A stretch of 64,000 nucleotides of DNA, from contig NC_134029.1 of NCBI RefSeq assembly GCF_964204645.1, positions 22,524,450-22,588,449 of the forward strand, read 5' to 3'. The stretch comes from Tubulanus polymorphus. Taxonomy: Eukaryota; Nemertea; Palaeonemertea; Tubulaniformes; Tubulanidae. The notes beneath the pieces are model-generated. The model worked only from the letters and a program-made list of their open reading frames with translations, did not search any database and had not been told where the DNA came from. The position numbers were made by a program, and so were the translations under genes. This document shows, piece after piece, positions 39,251 through 51,800 of the stretch. Numbering within the stretch: the first letter of the stretch is position 1; every line of letters starts with the position of its first letter.

Positions 39251-42200
39251 TCACGTGGCGGTTAGAAAATCTAGTGCTTCATCTCTGTTGTTGCTATGCA
39301 GAACAAGCGCTTCTCTTATTTTATCAGATTCGAATCCGAGCTCCTCAAACTGTCTGACCATCTCGATATATTCACACGCCTGTTAAACAAGAAATCAAAA
39401 CTAAACAGCCAAATCTGGTATTAATGATGCTTCACCTGGTCGACAGCAATTTGGAAGAATGAATGCCTGAAGAAAAGGTCGATTGATACCTGCATAGATG
39501 AGTTATGGTTAAACCGACATATTATTTACCTTCGCGAAATTATTGTCAAATAAAGCAAGGGAAAATTCAGCTTGTTCATCTTTGTAGCCTTTTTCAACAA
39601 TTCTATTCACAAGACATAAATGATCTATGACCTGAAAATAATGCGGTAAAAGAAATAGCTTTTACTCAAATAATCACGAATACAATTTGAGACAAAGTTA
39701 ATGAATGATATTAATTACTGACCACTTTGTCATCGGGGCCAAATTTTTTAACAGCTCTCGCCACTTGTGAACGAGGAAAGCCCATATCAGCGAGTGCGAG
39801 TACGAATTCCTGTTGACCGATCGGCAGACTACAGAATGGATCTACAGGAGTTGGTGAACACGGTGTCGACGATGAATCGCCGGTATTCTGTTGTTGCCAG
39901 TTCGGTAGAGGAGAATGTCTATTCCAATCCTAAAATACAAATTATCGATTATGAAATGCAATTAGTAGAAATTAATGAATTAATTCTATACAGTTAAGTA
40001 TAAGTAGATATATGCAGGTACCAATCTGTCACAACTCCTCGGGTGTTCAATACTTTATCGTCAACTCAATCTTCCCCGATGTTTTATCATCAAGGCTCCG
40101 TCCTTTGTTCAGGATTTTGCCTGTGACAATATCTGGCATTATCTGTCGATTAAATTCAATTTTCAATTGAAAATAGACTACAAATGCCAGACATTAGATA
40201 ACCATATTTTCACAAAGTTGCCATCAAGACGGCTAATTAATGATTTATACCTGCATATATAAGTTGATTGAAGAGGTAGAGGTACCTGTGTACTAGAAGG
40301 ACGAGGTGGCGGTGATGGTGATAACGGTTTGAACGGCGAGACAGAACGATTATTAAACGACGCCGACGAATCACGCGTAATATCCGGCGTACTCAGAGCA
40401 TTACGCAGCGGATTCAAAGTCGGCCATGATTGATCATTCACCGATGAACCGTCCGTGAATTGAGAGTTTTTATCGTGCGTAACGACGTCTAAATCGACCG
40501 AATTTAGTCCGTTTATATTCACCGACTCTTTATTGCGCTTGAAATAACACGAATACGGATTGAAACTATTATTCGTCGTTTTAATCTGATTAAATGAACT
40601 GTGTTTTGGATCTTTAACGTAATTCTCCAGTCCGGCGATGCTGTGTCGCCCCTCCGGGAATAAAACATGCTCGCAGTTTGTCGCGTTGGATTTTTTTGAA
40701 CCGATAGGGGGCAGCACGCTACGAGCGCCGAGTTTTCTACCGATAGAATTATCACAAACATTTTCATTGTCCGATTTCAGCATTGGATTGTCCGAACCCC
40801 CGATAGTGATAGAACCGTTTGGTCGATTTCTATCACATACGTTTTCATCGTTCTGACCAGTGGTGGCGCCGTCTAGCGACTGAGATTGAGCGACTTGCAA
40901 CACGTTTTTCAGTTCTTCCATCGTGTTGATTGTTTTTAATTCGAGTTTGTCGAACGGATCTTCCTCGCGTTCGAAATCGGTGAGATCGATACAGACGTGT
41001 TCGGCGGCGGTCGGCGACAGTTTACGAACCGGTTGTATCGGGGTCGGTAAGAGTATTTCGTTGCCGATGTTGAACAGGAGATTATGCCGCGGTTTCGCGA
41101 CGTTTTCATGACTAGAATCACACTGATTATCAACAGTAACAGCACCGGAATCTACAGCGTCAGTATCACAGGTTATATCGTTATTTACAGCAGCAGCAGC
41201 GCCGGCTGCCGCGTCTACGCTTGCGCGAGAAAAGTCTTCGATTTCGGCACCAACCGAACGAACTTGAGCCTCTTGTTCGGCGAGTTGCGCGAGTTGATGT
41301 TCCTCGTACGACTGAATAACTGCATGTTCCAGACTGAAGTCAATCTACAAGATTTAAAACACAGGGGTGGATTAAGCGGGGAGGGACCTTAGCTAAGTTT
41401 AACGGAGATAAAATTTTCAGAAACATAAGCTTAAAAAGGTTACACAAACAGTGGCAAATTATTTCCAGTCATTTTGGTTTCAGAAACACTCCCGAATCCT
41501 GATGTTCAGAAAATGATCAATGTTTTCAAATTTTCTTTGAGGACCCTAAGCCCTCGAATAAGCTTTGCACCTACGCCACTCCCTCTTCATAAGTTTTGCC
41601 CTTCCCTATTCTGGATTCATCATCTTTTATCAACCTATCACAGCTTTATCGCGAATTTGAACGGCAGAGTTTAGTTCATCGAATCGGATTGTATATCCTC
41701 ATAAATCAAAACCTAAAAGTTTGAATGAATCAAACGTATTTTGTAAATAAATTTTTTTCCTCCCAAGGGTGGAGGACATTTTTTTTAAATTCAGCCAATG
41801 GTGTTTCCTGTGTCTGTATGCAGTCTATATATTGTTACATATTACAAAATGGAAGTTAAAGCGTTAAAAAGAAACCTTGGTTATTAATGGTACAATAATG
41901 AGAGTATGATGATAACGAGAGAAATCCCACAAGAACGAAGCCAAGATTAAAAAATTCTATATCAGAATGATTATATTTGAGTAGCGACGTTTCGGCTAAC
42001 AACCGTTAGCCATCATCAAGCGTAATGACTCAGTGTGTCGCTCCTCAAATATAATCATTCTGATAAAGAACTTGAAATTTTCACTTCATTATCGTGGGAT
42101 TTCTCTCGTTATCTTCATACACGGATATTGTGTATCTTCTCGTCTTATTATGGTACAATCTTTATATACTTACATCTTCATAAATAATACGAGGAGGTTG

Positions 42201-42454
42201 TGCATTTAATACACTAGCAGGTAACGATACCTGCGGCAGTTGTTGAAACTTGTTGCTGATTACTAATGGTATTCCATCAAGACTTGAAGTTGCAGTGTCT
42301 GACACTGAAAAACATTTTACAAACAAAAACATTAGGCCTACCTCATAATAACAACACTTACTAGACATAGACATACTTGTCTAAAATAAGAAAAAATTAT
42401 CTTATGACATTTACCACTCCAAGTCCTGTTAATTCCACTATGGCCATAGGACAT
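39251..42454 (-). CDS. UBAP1: UBAP1, ESCRT-I ubiquitin-associated subunit
   Basis: Six exons on the minus strand: 42454-42415, 42304-42174, 41344-40286, 39929-39723, 39631-39530 and 39379-39251. They total 1668 nt, or 555 aa (human 502). An N-terminal UMA block (LDGIPLVISNKFQQLPQVSL, from about residue 23) matches human LDDVPFKTGDKFKTP. Residues around 150-175 carry DFEREEDPFDKLELKT, nearly identical to human DFECEEDPFDNLELKT. The C-terminal exons encode the SOUBA ubiquitin-binding bundle, including ALADMGFPRSQVARAVKKFG. UBAP1 joins TSG101, VPS28 and VPS37 to sort ubiquitinated membrane proteins into multivesicular bodies. The large third exon is low-complexity and CpG-rich, consistent with a disordered linker. 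The exon 4 donor GTCAGT was chosen because it preserves family spacing. It is head to head with TRMO. Confidence 0.95.
41904..42120 (-). mobile_element. Foldback element in UBAP1 intron 2 (family copy C)
   Basis: The outer inverted repeats GATAACGAGAGAAATCCCAC (41911-41930) and their exact complement at 42094-42113 extend outward to about 27 bp. Inner arms at 41961-41988 and 42037-42064 match over 28 bp with one mismatch. The central minus-strand sequence reads TTGATGA, a GGCTAAC/GTTAGCC hairpin, then GAAACGTC. This is the core seen near 37.6 kb with its leading C changed to T. It lies between exons 2 and 3 and does not disturb splicing. Confidence 0.85.
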
Positions 42455-42819
42455 TTTCAAATCTCACTGGATTCACATTTTCCGATAAACTGAAAGCAGC
42501 AAAATAATATTAATATAACGAAGCATATTGTAAGAAAACGAGTGAGTGGAGTACACACAGAGTATTTCATTCCAAAATCGAACGCGTCTTCCAGACTAAT
42601 TCAACCGTTGTAATAATCCTATCGACAGTGATTTTAATGCCTTCCACTTTAAATATCATAGATGTACACATTAAATATTGTCTGAAAGGACAAACTTACA
42701 CTGGGAACGACTTATTTACTTTTATTTAAGGAAAATCGCGTCATCTTCAGATGACTTACTTCCTGGTTAATACGCGATGACACTACCAGGTGGCAGCAGC
42801 TTCGCGGCCAGTTTAGGCT
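42455..42819. promoter_or_regulatory. Divergent UBAP1/TRMO promoter spacer
   Basis: Only 365 bp separate the start codons of UBAP1 (minus) and TRMO (plus), so both promoters and 5' UTRs must lie here. An ETS-like ACTTCCTGG sits at 42758-42766 and a 7-bp-arm palindrome GTCATCTTCAGATGAC at 42740-42755. Housekeeping-type bidirectional control is inferred from the layout. Confidence 0.6.
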
Positions 42820-44654
42820 ATGGCGACGAATGACAGGTTTTTACATTTAAATCAAGAAATCAGCGAAGCTAGAAGAGAAATCGATATACTCAGGTGTGTG
42901 ATTAATTTGAAACAACCTAAACAGTCGTTTAATGGGATTTTATTATGATATTTTCACTTGTCATACGTGGAAATGTGTGTATCAATTCAAGCAAAATATT
43001 ATTTTATTGTTAGAATTGTCTTTCAGAGAGATGATAGATTAGAAAATTGCATTGTTAACGTATCATCACGATAATTTCAGGAAGCAGATCACTGGATTAA
43101 GAGAAACCAACAAGAAAGATGTCCAAAGATTGGAAAAGCTTGTAAAGCAAATGTGCAAAAGTAGTCTGGCGTCTGATAAAACCACTGAACCATTTGGTAA
43201 AGCCTTGATTTAGGTTGTAAGGATTTAGCTGAATCTAGTTACTTTGATGATGACAATATGCTTGCGTTTAATTTTAGTTGATCTGTCATGTAAACCTATC
43301 GGTTATTTGCGGTCGATATTCAAATTCAAGAATGGAATTCCGAGACAACCGAGTGTTTGTCAACAGGCTCGAGGATGGTTGACCATTGAATCTACAACTT
43401 ACAATCCAGAACATTCGCTAGAAGGTCTTGAGTCATTCAATTATCTGTGGTATGTTAAAGTATCATATCTTGCATTACAATTGTACATTTCAAACTTGTA
43501 TTGTCATTATGAGTGATTGAAGATTAAACCCACAATATGAAGTAATGTCGATATGACGTTTTGATATTTCAACTCAAATGCTATTTTCAAAAACATTTTG
43601 GGCTTTTGAAATGTACTTCTGAGTTAAAACGTTAAATTCCTCTATCAGTTTTACTTCAATTTGTGGTTTTTTCTTCAATTGAATTTAACGGTCACACATC
43701 TCTGGAAACCATAGTCAGTAACCTGACTGTGGTTTAGTTTCACGATCGGATATTTTCACAAACCACAAGGTTGGTATAAGCCCATCCGATTATAAAAAGC
43801 TTACCACCAACGATTAGGTAACTAACTATGGAAACCATTGATTATGAGTGGTATATTTTTAGGATCATATTCGTGTTTCACAAGAACAACAATGAGTATA
43901 CTAAAGCTAAAGTGAAACCGCCGCGTTTGGATGGAGTCAAAGTCGGCCTGTTCTCGACGAGATGTCCCTATAGACCCAACCCAATCGGTTTAACATTGGC
44001 CAAGATTGAAAAAATTGAAGGTATATCCACTGAAACTTTACATGAAATTATCTTATTTGAGAAAAATGACTAAATTTCAGATCCAATATATTTTCTACAA
44101 TAGGAAGTACTGTTTACTTGTCGGGTATTGATATTTTGGATGGAACGCCTGTTCTAGATATCAAGCCATACATCTCGGATTATGATCAGCCAAATCAGCT
44201 AGCATTTACTATAGAACCTACATCGACATCGGACATCGGTGGCAAACAAAATCAGGATGATCAACTGGATGTGAAAGCTTTGAATGATCAAGAAAATGGA
44301 GATAAAACAGAGAATTCTGTCGCTGCATCTTGGATTAGTCAACCACCGATAGATGAACTCGATATCAGGTTTACAAACTTTGCTGAAGAACAATTGCGAC
44401 AGTTCGATGCCGTGAATGACAAACCTTTTCATCTGGAACAGTTAAAAACTTCAGCCGAATTAAAAACAGCAATTATCAACATTTTAAAAGCAGATCCGCG
44501 ATCTGTTTATCGGCGAAATCATTGTCAAGGTCGTCTGTATTTTTTCTGTCTCGATAACGCTCATGTTACTTGTTGGTTTGATAAAAACGTCGCTGAAGTT
44601 GTAAGAATTCAGCCTATGGCATTTAGAGACTCAAATTTAAAACGAAATGAATAA
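42820..44654 (+). CDS. TRMO: TRMO, tRNA (adenine37-N6)-methyltransferase
   Basis: Five exons: 42820-42893, 43081-43196, 43278-43449, 43863-44020 and 44104-44654. They total 1071 nt, or 356 aa (human about 441). The first two exons encode a charged coiled-coil-like N-terminus (QEISEARREIDILRKQITGL). Exon 3 opens the TrmO/YaeB (TsaA-like) beta-barrel with PIGYLRSIF and RQPS. Exon 4 holds the cofactor-site signature RCPYRPNPIGLT, and exon 5 has SGIDILDGTPVLDIKPY, both hallmark motifs of the family. The enzyme uses S-adenosylmethionine to methylate N6 of t6A37 in tRNA-Thr(GGU). The start ATGG has a favourable context. An acidic insert follows the barrel before a conserved C-terminal segment (LKADPRSVYRRNHCQGRLYF). 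Confidence 0.95.
43709..43831 (-). mobile_element. MITE in TRMO intron 3, dispersed repeat copy 1
   Basis: The 123-bp element is bounded by CCATAGTCAGTAACC and GGTAACTAACTATGG, inverted repeats with two mismatches. Internal blocks such as the reverse complement of GTGAAAATATCCGATCGTGA and of CCTAATCGTTGGTGG recur at 62.08-62.18 kb in the opposite orientation. It is non-coding. Confidence 0.8.
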
Positions 44655-47260
44655 ACTTTCACCTGTAAAATGAATAGGTCTTGGTTTTGATTTTTGCCAG
44701 TAATCTGCTCTTCATTCGGATTGCAGTCAGTTATTTCTCAGGGATGGAAAACTAAACCTCAAAAAAGCTTTAGCAATCGCCATAAATCACAACACTTCAT
44801 ATTTTACACAGTTATCAATTTATATTATCTTTTTTAAATACAAAATAATTTATTTTCTGTACAATAATTCATCCTTCTATTGCACGTGCTTTCAAGAAAG
44901 TATTAACAACATTCTATTCCTAGAATTGTTCTGTTCCTAGAATAATTGAACTTTGTTAATACGAATCTTGTGGTTACAGTACTGTGAAATTGGTTTTGTA
45001 TTATCAAAATCTATCGCGGTAGACGTTATCATAATCAACAGTTATTTTATGTAAAATGAATCGTATTAACAAGGTTCAACTACATATACATACTTATATA
45101 TTTATCTAATATCCCAAAATTGAAAGAAAAACTTTTAATGGCTGCAGCCCTGAAAATTGTTACAATTACAGTTATTTCTAATTCAGAAACCTGCACGATA
45201 GCTAATAAAAGTTTCAGCAATGATTTGAGGATGCATAAGACCCCTTCATACAGGTCTATGGCCTGATATCATTGTGCAAATTATCAGAATTCTAACAAGT
45301 ACAAGTACTGTTCGTATCCTATTTTTGTTGGCAATCATTTTTCGATTCATTTGAAAAAGTTTGATTCGATATCGGTTTCCATTGACTGGAAAATTTCTCA
45401 ATACTGAGTTCGTAAGACTAGCATTCCTAGTACATTTGTATTCCTCGATATTTGTAGTTCACCAATTCCACAACAGTTATTATAACTATTAATACTTTAA
45501 AAAAAAAAACATTCATTATTTTATCACAATTCAAGTAACACATACACGCCATAAAAAGAAGGATATTTTATAGAAAAATTAATTGCAAAATAATCAATAA
45601 CAATAGAAGTGAAAGTATCCGGTGAAACTGTGACCAGTCTTTTTTAATATTCCATAGTTGATAATCCGCTTCTCTATAAGGGATCTTTCATTTATAGGCC
45701 TTATGTATGCATAAAACTTGAAGTTTCCGGCCCGTTTTTCCTATACTTTTAAGCATTTAGTACGCAATTGCACCTCCATCTCTCCTTTCCCTATCCCTTA
45801 ATGCATAGGCCTACATAATAAATGAATGAACCCGAAATGAAATATAATTGTAGCTTTATAAATTCTATTCATTCATGCGGCTGCTGAATTTGGATAATAC
45901 TGAATCATTTTTTTTCAAAAATATCTACTTGCTAGATAACAAAGTCACTGATAATAATGATCTGGGCATCAGTCACATTCCAATTGTTATTTTCAATTAA
46001 AGTCGAATAATAAGATATAAGCAGAACAATCAATTTCTACCGACTTGATCTGAATAAAATATGCCACGTCTATTGAAACAGTGTATAAATCTATACGATG
46101 TAGACAGATGTACCTGATTAATCACAGTCAACTGATATACAAGAAACTGCACTATACCTAATCTAATATACATAGAAATGCCTCGATTTAATGAAATTGG
46201 ATTGAACAAGCATATTTGTCCAGTGTCCTGATCACACGGAGACCTGGGTGAAATCGGCCTGGACCAGACAAAAGTCACATTTGGCCCATAATTAGAGTGT
46301 GCATTTGCACGTAAATCATTCATTCGTTGTCAAAATGCTATAAAAAGATGCTGTGGCGAGGCATAAACCAGATAGCATTTACATGGAATAATTTCACGCG
46401 TGCTATAATTTGGCACTGGCCTGGTCTGCCAACATTTGGTCTCGGTAAAATACACATGTGTGAACCTGGCATTATTTCAATCAGGTTCCACCGTACTGGC
46501 TTTAAGATCAAAATAAGTAGTTGAAAAATGAAATTTCGAGGAAATATACTTTTTACCTCGGGGAACAATGTCAAATGTTATCACTAATTCAAAATAAGTA
46601 ACAGACTTTCTCCGGAGGCTATACAAGTAATAGTCCGACGTCATGGTAACGCAGAAGGCATGAGACGTCAGTTGGAAGACATTATTTCTAAGAGTCTGCT
46701 TTAAAGCCAAATACTATACATGCAACTAACACGCATACGATAAAATATTCATATATACCACGTATACAAAATACAATGAAAACTCAATATAGTGAAGCAC
46801 AATATACTAGCATTTTAGAGCAGAATGTAGGCACATTTCAGAGTGAATCAGCTCAGATGTGATAACACAAGGAGGTCGTTCGAGCTCAGATCTTTAATCC
46901 GCAAAGCATCAACTTTCACCACAAGAACGCTGAATGCAGGTACTGAATTTGCTATGAGCGCGACATTATTTGCAGAGTCGGACAACTTCCAATTCTTCGC
47001 GTCTTCTCAACTTAAAATAGGAGATGCTGGAGATAGGCAGTGATTTTGTAATCAAACTCTTTCAAATGTGTCGACGGCTAGACTAGAAATACTCCTTATC
47101 GAATATGTACGAATGAATTCAGCGGTCGATATAGACACTGCTCAATCTCACACAGCAACAAATCTCATCTCGATAGCGAAATCTGGGTAGGTGTTTCGTG
47201 TGACCGCCTCCCGGTACGAGTTTAAAATGCGCAGTACAAACAAGTGTAACGACGACGCTG
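44655..47260. other. Convergent TRMO / FAM219 intergenic region
   Basis: This region holds the 3' ends of TRMO (plus) and FAM219 (minus). It is strongly AT-rich with no supportable exon. Short overlapping open frames occur on both strands around 46.0-46.7 kb. They have no similarity I recognise and no consistent splice context. Confidence 0.5.
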
Positions 47261-48391
47261 CTATTGTATCACACATGACGCTGTATTCGGGTTGCAACAT
47301 ACGCAACGTTCGTTGAATGATTTCGGAGGAATTAGATCCAAGTCTTCATCGTCCGGCTGTAAATCTAAATTATATCCATCTTTGATCAATTGTTGCGTAA
47401 TATCCTGATTGGAGATTTTACTGAATATCGGCGATTCAAATTCATCCTCGCTGAAATGAACAATTCAATATTTTCAATGCAGTATAAGGAAAAATGAATT
47501 ATGCTTGACTTCCTAACACAACCATGTTTACACGCTAGAATGGGTTAGGGTTTGGGATGGCGGGGTGAGATCAAGGCGTGGATGTGAAGATTACGGTGTA
47601 TGAGGGATTGAAAAGGTCGACGAACAAACGAAATAATTTCGATACACACCTATCATCTGATTGTATGGCAACTAAAGGCTGTATATCGGAATGTAGTAAT
47701 AACGTGTGGCCACCTTTCTGCGGAATCTTTAATCTGAAAAGATAATATCAAAACCATTTCATTGAATCATAATAAATCAACCAATTGACTTAGTATATTT
47801 GAGTTAGAATTACGTGCAGTGAAAACCCACCTGCTCATTGATAGTAAGCCAGGTTTTCTGGTTGGTTGATCAATGATTGCTGCCGATTTTCTAGCAATTT
47901 CCCTTTGTTTTTCTAGAAAAAAAGGTATTGAGACAATTCAAGATTTGAAGAAACTACAAAGAATAAGACACAAGGATTTTTCGGCATTCCAGAATTTATA
48001 CGCACCAATCTTCTTCTGTAAATCCGATGGTCTTCTAATATTGATTCCAGTTCCTTTATTGGATCCTTTCGGTGATACTGGGCTGTGATGCTGAAAATGA
48101 ATCGTTATAAAATGGCTATTATTATAAAAAAGGAACCTTCACCATTCGAAGTGTATTTGTCCATCAGATGGTGGAGCCTTAATCATTTAAATCTAACACT
48201 AGAAGTTGGTATAAAGGAAAACACAAAACTGAAGAGATGCAGATTTTTGACTCGAAAGATGTTTACCCAGACTACTTTTCATCATTTTTTAGTAAAACAT
48301 ATGTTAATTCTGAAAATACCTTAACAGTTGTTGAGCCATTACTGGAGGTTTTAGGATCGCTATCGAAACCGCTATCTTCCATGCTATCCAT
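47261..48391 (-). CDS. FAM219A: FAM219 family protein (FAM219A/B-like)
   Basis: Five exons on the minus strand: 48391-48320, 48090-48006, 47912-47831, 47733-47650 and 47450-47261. They total 513 nt, or 170 aa (human FAM219A about 185). Two blocks identify it: LQKKIEKQREIARK (human LQVKLEKQRELARK) and the C-terminal signature DGYNLDLQPDDEDLDLIPPK followed by SFNERCVCC. The vertebrate proteins have no settled biochemical function, so none is assigned. The protein is short, without signal peptide or membrane helix, and rich in Ser and acidic residues. An in-frame TAG lies shortly upstream of the chosen ATG. It is head to head with DNAI1 at about 490 bp. The vertebrate ancestor of both FAM219A and FAM219B would correspond to this gene. 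Confidence 0.95.
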
Positions 48392-48881
48392 GGATACGAT
48401 CGGTCCAGATACAAACTAAACATTCATGATTTTCGTCGAAATATTGGGTTTCGGCGAACATAAGCAAATCAACCGGACTCCATTTCGTTCCGTGACGTCA
48501 ATCGGGGAACCCGTTTAGAGGACACTCGATTCTGTTCCGTGACGTCAATCTGGGAAACCTGTTAGGAAAACTGAGAAACTGAATGACGAAATATGGAAAA
48601 TAAGTTTATTCAAATTATGATGATTAGATATATAGTTGTATCGTTTTTTGAACAAATATCAAATAAAATAAACATTTTATTGTTATAAACTAAACATTTT
48701 TTCACAAAGCTTAAGATTTTTAGAGTAAATTTATTTCCGACGTGCCACCAAGGTGTTCTACCTTTAATGAGGAAGTATCAGTCGCCTTGGATACACAAGA
48801 CGCCATATCACAGGCAGAGTAAATTCTGTCGGTGTTCATGAGTTTCCAGAGCAGAATTGTATCGAAATAAACTCAGCAATT
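48392..48881. promoter_or_regulatory. Divergent FAM219/DNAI1 promoter with duplicated CRE
   Basis: The 490-bp spacer between opposite start codons contains two perfect CRE palindromes TGACGTCA at 48493-48500 and 48540-48547. Each is embedded in a unit running GTTCCGTGACGTCAATC, then GGGAA, then a GTTTAG-like end. The units are tandem with a 47-bp period (48487 and 48534). CREB/ATF-family binding and bidirectional activity are inferred. Confidence 0.75.
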
Positions 48882-51800
48882 ATGCCACCAGCAAAGCAAA
48901 CAGTCCGAATAAGACAGGTAAATGAGGGGTCAAAATTTGACACATCAAAATCGGTAGTTTGTCGCTGGAAAAACGATAAATTCCGTTGCTAGAAACTGAG
49001 TTTATGTTTTTTTTAAGTCAAATCAATTGATTTTATTTAGTCTTCTTAAATTCTTAATATTTTATACGATGCAGATATATTGTATATCTATTTATATAGT
49101 CGTAAAAGTTAAAGAAGCCCAACAAATAAGTTAAGTAGGTTTCAAGAAAAAGTAGTGACTATAAAGATTAATTTTCAATCAAACACAATTGTTTCACAAC
49201 AAAATCTCTGAAAAAGAATACCTCGCTAATGAAAATTGTTGATGATGTTCACAATAAAGTTTTTTGCATGTTTTTAGTCAACAGTTTTAACCAGCATTCT
49301 TCAGATTGACATTTTCAGGATTTGAAACGACCATCTCTTATTGATTGTCAGTTTAAAGTAGAATTTTGCTCTTTTCATTTCATTCAATTGCAATTTGCAC
49401 GATCATTTTTCAAGTTCTAGATTTAATTTCTTATTGAGAAAGAGGGATGCGTTTATTGAAAAAATATTTTATTAGAACCTTTTCTGCCCAATGGGATTTT
49501 AGTCGCTTTTCGCTGATAAATTTCAAAGTAAATAAATAAGTAAATGTATGAGTGTACTTTGAATTTTAAAGCAGCCAGGTACTGGCGCTCCAGTAGCCAA
49601 AGGGAAACCTAAAAGAGTAAGTAGAACCTGTGATTGAAATTATGGTTGAAGGTTTTGTTGATTCTGTACTTCTGAAATCAGTAGTGGCTTTTTATTCAAG
49701 ATGGAAAGAAGCGTTTGCTTTGAATCCCTCGTAGGCTTCAGATCCTCTTAGATACCATCAACTTCTTCTGTCAAGATGATTTCAGGGACATGGAATCGGT
49801 CTCAGTGTCATTTAGATTAACATGAAACATCACGGTTATTAATTCAATTCAAAAATTCCCGAAATAGTGATGCGTCATTTTAAACTTTTTGACCGTTAAT
49901 GTTTGGTGAAGTGAAACTCAATGATGTATAGGCCTATTGAGTTTCACTTCGGTACCCATGGTAACCAGGGCCTTGTTTCACAAAATCAGGCTATAATTGT
50001 TGAGATTGAAAACGTGAAACCGATAGCGACTAAACCAAGAATTTGAGCTTTTTGTGAAACTTGGCTCAGATCTAAGACTAACCTGCATATTCTGGTTGGT
50101 GTTGGAAAACTGTGTTGGTACAACTTGCACAAACTTCCCTCAATATGTTCATCTTGAATGTTAAATCAATAGACTTTCTCGGCATTCATAAGAATATTGA
50201 GGGTAAGTTTTCTCGACCCAGCCAACTTATTATTCATAATTCCGCACTAACAATTAATTCTACCTGAATTATTTTCATCTTTAGCCACCTTCCGGTGCAG
50301 GAGGTGGCCCGCAGAGGATCCACCCCAGTCAGGCAAGAGCTCGGCAAAGTATAGCTGCGCCGCGACTAAGCATAGCCCCGACAAGACTGGCCAGGGTAAG
50401 AAAGGTCACCGCCAGTTAAGCAGAACGCGAAATCCTGGCAAAAATACTTGATTTCAAATGCTAACTTAAGTTTTTATCAAAGCTATTCTTGTGGACTGTA
50501 GAATATTTCACCAATGGTAATGTAGAGTATGACATCAAGAATCTCTACCATACTTGTATCTTGTACATGTTCCCACTCTTGCTTAGAAAAAGAAACAATT
50601 TAGCTTTCTCCTACTAACCGGAAATGTATTTATCCAAAAATATGCACCAATTAAAAACTTATTTGTTCTTAAGGGTTACAATTTCCCTTCCAAATCATGT
50701 ACTAACATGTTTAATGTAACAGTTAAAAAGATAATGTACTTATTTTAAACGCAATCACAATTAGATGGAAAAGGTAGCTCAGCTATCTAGCCATGCTGAG
50801 GTAAATTTTAAGCACTTCTTTGTTGAGAAAAAGCAGTTCTTTATTTCTACTAACTCACAATTTATTCTTTACGACACATATTCTTACAGATTAAACTTCA
50901 CATACTATTTTTTTCTGAATTTTTACAAAAATCTTCAATTTCTTGGACTAATAAAGATCGAATTTGCTGATTAGCAGATTCATTACTTTTAGCATTTCTT
51001 GATAGATTCACCAGGTATAACTGCTAATCTATCTGCGGGTTATGGCACGTATTCTGCCTGCTACATCGTGCAATTTATAAGTCTTCTATATTTCACTTAA
51101 TTTCAAAGATTCTTTATCTACCCTTTATCAATAACTTTTATGAATTCAAATTATCACTTATGAAATAAATTGAAAAAGAAATATATCTTTTATTGCTGCT
51201 AAAAACTATGAATGGCAAAAATCTGATATTTAGTCCATATCATAGAAACTACAAGTTGATTATGTGTAGGACGTATCTGTCAGATTCTTGTCATGAAGGA
51301 AACCGATTTTTATAAAATGCTAATTTGATATTGAACAGGAGGAAGATGATGCAACATCGATGGGTGAAGCTCGTGAGGATGACTGGATGCAGGTATTGAA
51401 TTCATTTTCGTGGATTTTAAAAAGATGTCTTTCACGTGCGTCGGTTAAAACTTCATTTGTCTATGTTTTCTTCTGTAGCCACGAGCGCTTATTAAACCCG
51501 ATGACCAGCTACAGTTGAGTGAAGCTGTAAGTTTCAATTTTCGTTTCTGAAAACGTTTCTGGTTTGTAGGTTTTTGGAATAGAAATTCCATATAAATTTT
51601 GTTTCTCCAAAGATGAAAGGAATAGAAATTCCATACAGGTATATGCTTTATTTCTCTATTTCTGTCATTATGAAATTCTTATTCCGTTTGCAGGAATTGA
51701 AAGAAGAATTCACACGTATTCTGACCGCTAATAATCCGCATGCTCCTCAAAATATCGTCCGATATAGTTTCAAGGTAAGGAAATATTTCCAAATATTCAT

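Noticed and set aside
40638-41392. Plus-strand frames across UBAP1
   Set aside because: They mirror the large UBAP1 exon. The minus strand has clear family similarity and splice closure.
46030-46710. Several 65-97 codon open frames on both strands between TRMO and FAM219
   Set aside because: They overlap one another on opposite strands, lack similarity and splice signals, and lie in a convergent 3' region.
48985-48996. GTTGCTAGAAAC as an RFX X-box for the ciliary gene DNAI1
   Set aside because: It matches only loosely, the second half (AGAAAC) departs from the consensus, and it lies inside intron 1. Not strong enough to annotate.
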